DNA of 32,718 nucleotides from positions 1 to 32,718 of the forward strand of contig NZ_MVIF01000069.1 in the NCBI RefSeq assembly GCF_002086675.1, given 5' to 3'. The position numbers were made by a program, and so were the translations under genes. Positions 27,432 to 32,718 of this stretch are shown here, piece by piece. The stretch comes from Mycobacterium persicum. Lineage in GTDB: Bacteria > Actinomycetota > Actinomycetes > Mycobacteriales > Mycobacteriaceae. Positions within the stretch are counted from its first letter, which is position 1; each line of letters starts with the position of its first letter. Under the pieces are notes generated by a model. That model did no database searches. It was given only the letters and a program-made list of their open reading frames with translations, and was not told the origin of the DNA.

Positions 27432-27753
27432 AGCTGAAGTACTCGGGTCGGCTGACGTAGGTGTCGGTGACGAACATGACCCCCGGCGACCCCTCGAGCA
27501 GGCGGCGCAGTCCGGCGATCAGTGCCTCGGATTTGGCGTCCGGGACGACGGTGATCAGCAGCTCGAGCGCGGCCTGCTGGTTGAAGAGCAGCCGGCCCTG
27601 GTGGTAGCCGTGATGGCCGAGCCCCGAGACGCCGGACACACTGGTGAATCCGGTGGCGCCGGCGTTGTGGAACTGCTCCCGGACGGCGGGGGCGTGTTCT
27701 CCGGCCACGACCACTTCGATCTTGGTCATCTTGGTCAAGCCGTTGGTTGGCAT
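27430..27753 (-). CDS. PII-like signalling protein associated with DabAB
   Basis: 107-residue protein with the ferredoxin-like beta-alpha-beta repeat of PII proteins: strand KIEVVVAG, helix HAPAVREQFHNAG, then strand ELLITVVP, helix KSEALIAGLRRLL and strand VMFVTDTYV. Between them is a Gly/His-rich loop, GVSGLGHHGYHQG (41-53), in the place of the T-loop. The C-terminus SRPEYF resembles PII-like proteins linked to inorganic carbon transport. The start at 27753 is fixed by AGGAGG seven bases upstream, inside the end of dabA; the reading frame overlaps dabA by 19 bp. By analogy with bicarbonate-responsive PII-like proteins (CPII, SbtB) it may gate DabAB in response to adenylate nucleotides or bicarbonate. 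The family is fairly secure, the ligand is not. Confidence 0.85.
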   Translation of the reverse strand: MPTNGLTKMTKIEVVVAGEHAPAVREQFHNAGATGFTSVSGVSGLGHHGYHQGRLLFNQQAALELLITVVPDAKSEALIAGLRRLLEGSPGVMFVTDTYVSRPEYFS

Positions 27754-30341
27754 GGCATTACCTCCTGGTCGGTCGGGTAGTGGTTTGCTGCGGTTGCTGT
27801 GGTCTCCCAGCGCCGCCAACCGCCGCGGGTCCAGCGCTGCCAGTCGTCGTTGGGGCCTTCCCGGGCGGCCAGGCACACCCAGTCGTTGCCGAACAAGTGC
27901 TGCAGGATGGGGTTTCGCTCGACGACCATGTCGATGCGCTGCAGCGGCGCCTGCACGACGGTCAACAGGCGCATGGGTTCATGCCCGAAGGACCGGCCGT
28001 CGGTAAGCGACTGCCGAGGCAGGCCCAACTGCAGGTCGCCGCCGTGTCCGGCGAGCACGCCCACACCGCCGACCACGTTGTGGATGGTCTTGGTTCCAGC
28101 TCCGAACAGTTCCGGCGCCACCGTGGAGAAGTAGTACTGGCAGTTGATCCACTGAGCGACCACCATCGGTGCGGTGAGGATGGTCTCCAGCGCGCCGCCC
28201 TCGGCGTCCACGTCGGCTTCGTAGGAGTGCAGGAAGACCCGTCGCTGCAGACCGATGCCGCGGGTCAGCGCGCGCGGCGCGACGACGAAGGCCGCGTTGC
28301 CCGCCAGGCCCCACTCGGGAAAGACCTGCGCCCAGTCGACGGATCGCTGAGCGACGTGGCGAGCGGCGCGCCGCGGGTCGGGGTCGGCAGGGCCGCCGGG
28401 AAGCCCGGAGCAGCGCTCGGCGGCCAGCTCGGCGCCGGCGAGCTGGAGATCCGCGACGAGCCGGCGCACGTCCGGTAGATGACTATCCGGAACCAGGTGC
28501 TGGTCCAACACCGTCACGAGGTCGGTGGCGGTGTCGTGTTGAGCCGCGACGAACCAAGTGTCGTCGGGGATCGTGATCCCCGAGGCGCTCAACTCAGACC
28601 GGACGTCGGCGTCGTTGAGGATCGCCGCGGCGGTACGGGCGTTGGGTCCGCCGGCCTGTCCGCCGCAGGCCCCACAGTCCAGAGCCGCCTGGAACGGGTT
28701 GTTCTCGGTGACGCTGCCGTGCCCGCACAAGACGACCAGCCGGGCGAATTCTCCCGTGAGGCCCATGGTGGTGAGTGCGACGTGTGCGTACAGGGCGCGA
28801 TGGGCCAGTGCGACGGTGTCGTTGATCGACAGCACGGTAGGAGCCGGGGGCGCCAGCCGGTCGCGAAGGCGTCTCCGTAGTTTCCCGCTGCCTATCGGGC
28901 TCAGCGTTTTGGCCGCGGCCCACGGACCGGCCGCCCAACCGGCCGCCTCGGCCAAGGCGAACGGGGCGATCAGCGCCTGCTTTGCGGCATGAAATGCCGC
29001 TTCGGCGCCGGCCATGATCGTGCTGCCGTTGCGCAGCCGCTGCGCCGCACCGGCGGCCGACGGCACCGGGTGTTCGACGACTTCATGTTCGGGGCGGATC
29101 AGCACCGGGCACAGGTCGTTGGGCGATCCACCCAGCAGGCTGGTGAACCGGATGGCGACGGCGAAGAAGCCGGCGAATCCGAAAGTCTGGTACTCGCCGA
29201 GGAATTCGATGTGGCGGCGCAGCCCCTCGGATCGGGTGTCGATGCAGCACACGATCTGGGCTGCGGCGCGCCCATTCCCGGGTGCCGGGGGGTTTTCCGC
29301 CAAGCCTCGCAGTAGTTTGTCGCGATAGTGGGCCTCGTAGGCCTGCTGCCACACCAGCTGCCGCGCGGTAACCGGCAATGCCGACAAAACCCTTGCGGCA
29401 GCACCTAAGTCGGCGTCGCTTACCTCGTCGAGCCCCCATGCTCGGGCCAGCGCGGCGGCTCGTTCGCGGGCTGAGGATAGGCGCGGCCGGGTGGCCGCCA
29501 CCGGCTCGTCCGGCGCGTTGAACGTGTTGTGGGACAGCAATACTGCTTCGTACGTCAGCCGCATTGCGAGGTAGTCCAGTAGGTCCACACCGGTGACGCG
29601 TTCGGCAGACCAGCGGACGTGGGCGGCCCAGCCCGGAAGCCGCGTCAAGTGGGCTTGCAAGTAGGTAATCCGGTCGTCGTCGGCCACGCCCAGCTGGTCC
29701 AGGGCTTGCAGCGCGGCGTCGTCGGCCCGGGTGGGCGCCTTGCGCAGCGACGCTCGCGCCCGGCGGCTCAGCTTGTGGTCGCCGGGGGCCAGTGTCCGCC
29801 AGGCGCGGTAGAAGCCCAAGTGGTGGTCGGGCATCGGCCAGCCCGCTGCCGGTGATCCGAAGAACGCCGCACACCATTTGGTGGCTTGGGCGTCGACCTG
29901 CCCGGCTACCTGCGGTGCCACTTGCTCACTCCGAGTCAGGTTGCGGCGTAACGGCTTCGGAGCCAAACTGCCGTGCAGCAGGTCGCCGCGCAGCAGTTGC
30001 GAAGGTGTCATCACGCGGGTTCCCATCCGGACGGGCTCGCCGTCCAGCAAGGTGGGGTAGCGCAGCCGCAGCGTCGACTCGAGATCGGCGTCGGTGATCC
30101 GTCCGCTGCGGTACAGGCCGCGGAACGTCGTCTCGTCCAGCACGCCGGCGCTGCCGTAGAGGTCGCCGGCCCGTCGGACCGCCTGCTCGAAGGGCATCGA
30201 CTCCAACCCGGCCAGCGGGTTGACCGCGATAAAGGTCTCCAGCGGGTAGTGGGTGGGTATCACACGGGCGGCCAGGTTCACGTCGCTGCGTAACTGCGCG
30301 CGCCGGGTTTCGGTCGAGACGTTGTCAGCCGCGATGGTCAC
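27735..30341 (-). CDS. dabA: DabA (DUF2309/UPF0753), carbonic anhydrase-like subunit of inorganic carbon accumulation complex
   Basis: 868-residue cytoplasmic subunit of the DAB complex, which with membrane partner DabB couples an ion gradient to CO2 hydration and traps bicarbonate. The beta-carbonic anhydrase-like zinc site is complete: C366 and D368 in CCIDTRSEG, R370 of the dyad, H541 (LCGHGS) and C556 (LDCGACGGQ). These match the Cys-Asp-His-Cys set known in Halothiobacillus DabA, and the spacing is similar. The N-terminus contains FIAVNPLAG, typical of the family. The start is the GTG at 30341, overlapping the dabB stop as GTGA. The frame is open much further upstream but there only shadows dabB. 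The end overlaps the PII-like gene. The role in a mycobacterium is unknown. Confidence 0.93.
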   Translation of the reverse strand: MTIAADNVSTETRRAQLRSDVNLAARVIPTHYPLETFIAVNPLAGLESMPFEQAVRRAGDLYGSAGVLDETTFRGLYRSGRITDADLESTLRLRYPTLLDGEPVRMGTRVMTPSQLLRGDLLHGSLAPKPLRRNLTRSEQVAPQVAGQVDAQATKWCAAFFGSPAAGWPMPDHHLGFYRAWRTLAPGDHKLSRRARASLRKAPTRADDAALQALDQLGVADDDRITYLQAHLTRLPGWAAHVRWSAERVTGVDLLDYLAMRLTYEAVLLSHNTFNAPDEPVAATRPRLSSARERAAALARAWGLDEVSDADLGAAARVLSALPVTARQLVWQQAYEAHYRDKLLRGLAENPPAPGNGRAAAQIVCCIDTRSEGLRRHIEFLGEYQTFGFAGFFAVAIRFTSLLGGSPNDLCPVLIRPEHEVVEHPVPSAAGAAQRLRNGSTIMAGAEAAFHAAKQALIAPFALAEAAGWAAGPWAAAKTLSPIGSGKLRRRLRDRLAPPAPTVLSINDTVALAHRALYAHVALTTMGLTGEFARLVVLCGHGSVTENNPFQAALDCGACGGQAGGPNARTAAAILNDADVRSELSASGITIPDDTWFVAAQHDTATDLVTVLDQHLVPDSHLPDVRRLVADLQLAGAELAAERCSGLPGGPADPDPRRAARHVAQRSVDWAQVFPEWGLAGNAAFVVAPRALTRGIGLQRRVFLHSYEADVDAEGGALETILTAPMVVAQWINCQYYFSTVAPELFGAGTKTIHNVVGGVGVLAGHGGDLQLGLPRQSLTDGRSFGHEPMRLLTVVQAPLQRIDMVVERNPILQHLFGNDWVCLAAREGPNDDWQRWTRGGWRRWETTATAANHYPTDQEVMPCQPTA

Positions 30342-31900
30342 TGGAGGGCTCCTGTCAGTTGCGTGTTCGGTTGGGGACGAGTCGCCGGAACATGGCCGGC
30401 GACAAGCGCTTTCGCGTACAGGGTGCGCTGCAGCCGACCGAACCAGCCGTTGGCCGGGGCCCGGGGCAGCAGGGTCAGTGCCGCAAGGATGACCGCGACT
30501 GCGACGATGCCCGCAGATGACGCGGACGGTACGGTGACCGCGGGCAGATCGGGCGCCAGGAATCCGGTTACCGCGCCGACCAGTGCGACGTATCCGATGG
30601 CAGCCACGAGCAGCCCGCCGGCCCCGATGAGAGCAGCCCGTGCGCCCGGGCTCCTCGCCAACCAGCCCGTCAACGCTGCCGCGGCCGTCGCCCAGGTGAA
30701 GACCAGCAGCACCCGCGCCGAGCCGTGCTCGACGTGCTGCAGTCGCACGATGCTGCTGGCCGCATACAGCGCGGCGGCCGGCAGCAGCAGTGCCGCGGCA
30801 TGGATCGCTGCCCAGCGGGCCCGGGTCGGCGTCGGCGCCGGTGGCCGAGCGGCCTTTTGGCGCCGCTTGGCTATCGCCGAGCCGGACGACAGGAACAGGG
30901 TGGCTTTGTAGAAGCCGTGGCCCACCAGGTGGAATACCGCGGCGGCGGACAGGCCCAGGCCGCAGGTCAAGATCATGAAGCCCATCTGGGCCATCGTCGA
31001 ATACACCAGCGAGCCCTTGATGTCGGATTTGGTGAGCATCACGACGCCGCCGTAGAGCACGCTGAGCGTTCCGGCGGTGAAGGCCAGGCCCATGGCCATG
31101 GCCGATCCGCTGACGATTGGGCTCAACCGCACCAGCAGCACACCGCCGGCGTTGACGACGCCGGCGTGGAGCAGCGCCGAGACGGGCGTGGGCGCGGCCA
31201 GGGTGGCCGGCAGCCAGCGATGAAAGGGAAGCTGCGCCGAGCGCGACAGAGCGGCCACCACGATCAGACCGGCTGCCGCCCACAAGGCCGGTGACCGGCC
31301 CTCGAATGGGTTGGGCCCGAGGTCGAACAGGCTGACGTTGCCCCATTGCATGGTGATCAAGCCGACCGCCGACCACAGCGCCAGATCGCCCAGCAGGAAC
31401 GCTGTCGCCGTCCGCAGCACGCCGTCGCGGGCGGCGGGCAGCTCCCAGTAAGTCGCCTGCAGCAGGCACAGCGCGATGCCGGCCACGGTCCACGAGACGG
31501 CCAGACCGATCAGGGTTCCAGAGGTCATGAGGCCGGCGGAGGCCGTGGTGAGCATGCCGGTACCGGCGGTGAACCACCCCGATCGGCGATCGCAGGCGAG
31601 GTAGCGCAGTGCGAAAACCTGTACGACCGTGCTCACTCCGTACACCAACACCAACAGCAGCGCGCTGAGCCGGTTGGCTCCCAGCTCGGCGATCAGGGTG
31701 CCGCCCGCTGACCGCAGGGTGGCCGAGAGGGGGCCGTCGACCGCTACGTGCAGCGCTATCAGCAATGCGGAAACCAAGCCCGCACCGGCGGCTGCGGCGC
31801 CCAATTGGCCGACGAGGCGTGGATGCCGCGAACCGGCCAGGAGCGCGCTCAGCGATGCAAGCAGGGGCAACGTCAAGGCACCGACGAGGACGGCGTTCAC
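30338..31900 (-). CDS. dabB: DabB, NuoL/MrpA-like membrane subunit of the inorganic carbon accumulation complex
   Basis: 520-residue multi-spanning membrane protein (about 13 helices) of the proton-translocating NADH dehydrogenase subunit 5 family. The family core is visible: LSRSAQLPFHRWLPATLAAP (219-238), SALLHAGVVNAGG (241-253), KSDIKGSLVYSTMAQMG (291-307) and HLVGHGFYKATLF (324-336). There are no other complex I genes nearby, and dabA follows with a 4-bp overlap, so it is DabB rather than NuoL or MrpA. It is expected to supply the cation flux that drives DabA. The start is a GTG with a weak ribosome binding site. It heads the operon; its promoter candidate is 50-80 bp upstream. Confidence 0.92.
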   Translation of the reverse strand: MNAVLVGALTLPLLASLSALLAGSRHPRLVGQLGAAAAGAGLVSALLIALHVAVDGPLSATLRSAGGTLIAELGANRLSALLLVLVYGVSTVVQVFALRYLACDRRSGWFTAGTGMLTTASAGLMTSGTLIGLAVSWTVAGIALCLLQATYWELPAARDGVLRTATAFLLGDLALWSAVGLITMQWGNVSLFDLGPNPFEGRSPALWAAAGLIVVAALSRSAQLPFHRWLPATLAAPTPVSALLHAGVVNAGGVLLVRLSPIVSGSAMAMGLAFTAGTLSVLYGGVVMLTKSDIKGSLVYSTMAQMGFMILTCGLGLSAAAVFHLVGHGFYKATLFLSSGSAIAKRRQKAARPPAPTPTRARWAAIHAAALLLPAAALYAASSIVRLQHVEHGSARVLLVFTWATAAAALTGWLARSPGARAALIGAGGLLVAAIGYVALVGAVTGFLAPDLPAVTVPSASSAGIVAVAVILAALTLLPRAPANGWFGRLQRTLYAKALVAGHVPATRPQPNTQLTGALQ

Positions 31901-31951
31901 CGGCCATCACCGCCAGTGCTGGCAGCGGTAGGTCTGGAGTTCATGCGAAGC

Positions 31952-31981
31952 AAACTACGCGATATTTAATACATCTGTCAA
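31952..31981 (-). promoter_or_regulatory. Candidate SigA-type promoter of the dab operon
   Basis: On the minus strand a perfect -35 TTGACA (31976-31981) is followed after 18 bp by TAGTTT (31952-31957). The predicted start near 31945 leaves a leader of about 45 nt before the dabB GTG. The region is unusually AT-rich for this genome. Confidence 0.6.
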
Positions 31982-31983
31982 AC

Positions 31984-32005
31984 ATCGCGAAATATATTTC
32001 ATGAT
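31984..32005. promoter_or_regulatory. Palindrome upstream of the dab promoter, candidate operator
   Basis: A 12-bp perfect palindrome GAAATATATTTC (31989-32000) extends to a 22-bp imperfect one with outer ATC/GAT arms and two mismatched pairs. It lies directly upstream of the -35 box, where an activator would bind. The rest of the 359-bp gap 31901-32259 shows no gene; it must also hold the PE_PGRS promoter, which I cannot place. Confidence 0.5.
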
Positions 32006-32259
32006 CTAGACCTCGGAGGCAGAGCCGTTTGGGTCGAGCATCAATGGCGCCCGCTCCTGCGACAACGGCCGCGGCGGGCGACGCGGTGATGATCCGACCG
32101 CGGTCTGTGTGGCGGCAGCGTAGAAAACTCGAGACGATCGCTCGGAAACCCTGAGACATCGCGCCCTGCCGCGCGACGATGTAGTCCTGTCGATTGGCCG
32201 ACGGTGAACGAGCGATTGTCAGGGCCGCCATCGTCGTGATGACTCGTGGGAGGTGGCAC

Positions 32260-32718
32260 GTGTCGCTTGTGATTGCGGCTCCGGATCTGATGGCGTCGGC
32301 GGCCGCGGATTTGACTGGCCTCGGCGCGACGCTGGGCAGCGCCAACGTGGCTGCGGCGGCCGCGACGACGGGGGTGTTGGCGGCGGCCGGTGATGAGGTG
32401 TCGGCGGCTATTGCGGCGGTGTTTCCGGGCATGGTCAGGGCTATCAGGCGCTGAGCGTGCAGGCCGCGGCGTTTCATGACCAGTTTGTGGCGGCGTTGAG
32501 TGCGGGTGCGGGGACGTATGCGGCTGCGGAGTCTGCGGCGGCTTCGCCGCTGCAGAGCGTGCTCAACCTGGTCAATGCGCCCTTCCAGTCGGCGTTGGGT
32601 CGGCCGTTGATCGGCAACGGCGCCAACGGGGCCCCGGGAACCGGGGCGGCCGGCGGGGCTGGCGGACTCTTGTTGGGCAACGGCGGGGCCGGTGGGTCCG
32701 GAGCGGCCGGGATGGCGG
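32260..32718 (+). pseudogene. PE_PGRS family gene with a frameshift in the PE domain (3' truncated by window)
   Basis: GTG 32260, preceded by GGGAGGTGG, starts a typical PE domain: SLVIAAPDLMASAAADL, then AAAATTGVLAAAGDEVS and AIAAVF. The frame then reads into PGMVRAIRR and a stop at 32452-32454. If one base is restored at about 32425-32429, the expected PE sequence continues (HGQGYQALS, then AAAFHDQFVAALSAGAGTYAAAE). It passes through the linker LNLVNAPFQSALGRPLIGNGA into Gly-Gly-Ala PGRS repeats to the window edge. A single-base deletion therefore splits the gene. It could be a true pseudogene, a strain-specific indel or a sequencing error. PE_PGRS proteins are cell-surface ESX-5 substrates in pathogenic mycobacteria. 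Confidence 0.85.

Noticed and set aside
30338..31900. Part of a complex I or Mrp antiporter operon
   Set aside because: No other nuo or mrp genes are adjacent, and the overlapping neighbour is a clear DabA.
30342..31910. An N-terminal extension of dabA giving one 1391-residue frame
   Set aside because: The extra part is the out-of-frame shadow of dabB, is Arg/Pro-rich and has no family similarity. The GTGA overlap at 30341 gives a normal-length DabA.
31941..32477. Minus-strand open frame of 178 codons spanning the PE gene start
   Set aside because: Mostly antisense to the PE domain; the remainder covers the AT-rich dab promoter.

Overview
The window is a GC-rich, gene-dense chromosomal segment of a slow-growing Mycobacterium, close to M. 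tuberculosis but not identical to it. The evidence is gene content and order: a PPE gene with a QILSS-type EsxW/EsxV pair, ephA, the ftsH-folE-folP1-folB-folK cluster, the panC-panD-coaX-lysS-lsr2-clpC1 block, mhuD-lpqF and a PE_PGRS gene at the right edge. Most products align by eye with remembered M. tuberculosis proteins (roughly Rv3588c to Rv3621c). The layout is inverted relative to H37Rv and carries insertions and replacements. I cannot name the species.

Positions 1-2188: the end of a repetitive Pro/Arg then Gly/Tyr-rich protein, a PPE-SVP protein and an EsxW/EsxV pair (type VII secretion substrates). Positions 2190-5361, minus strand: a tightly overlapping operon of epoxide hydrolase EphA, a luciferase-like monooxygenase and a zinc alcohol dehydrogenase. 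A VOC (glyoxalase-fold) gene follows on the plus strand. Positions 6248-11350: ftsH, then four overlapping folate biosynthesis genes and a DUF3180 membrane protein. Positions 11460-18078: a coiled-coil/Pro-rich membrane protein, a DUF2520 Rossmann protein, panC, panD, coaX (pantothenate and CoA synthesis), lysS and lsr2. clpC1 (18380-20926) follows, with a possible ClgR operator in its leader.

Positions 20950-22741: a strong terminator, a cobalamin riboswitch and the predicted cobalt transporter cbtB-cbtA with a degenerate histidine phosphatase. Positions 22746-25193: lpqF and the heme-degrading mhuD on the minus strand, divergent from an alpha/beta hydrolase gene. Positions 25351-26446: a small winged-helix regulator with a TATAAT leaderless promoter, convergent with an unrecognised 242-residue protein.

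The most striking region is 26752-31900 on the minus strand: a four-gene operon dabB-dabA-(PII-like)-(beta-carbonic-anhydrase-like). DabA/DabB is an energy-coupled inorganic carbon accumulation system best known from autotrophs. Here it sits in a mycobacterium with a PII-like gene that overlaps the end of dabA, and with a carbonic anhydrase homologue that keeps the zinc ligands but has lost the catalytic Asp-Arg dyad. A 10-bp tandem repeat lies between the last two genes. The window closes with a PE_PGRS gene carrying a single-base frameshift in its PE domain. No tRNA, rRNA, CRISPR array or insertion sequence was seen.
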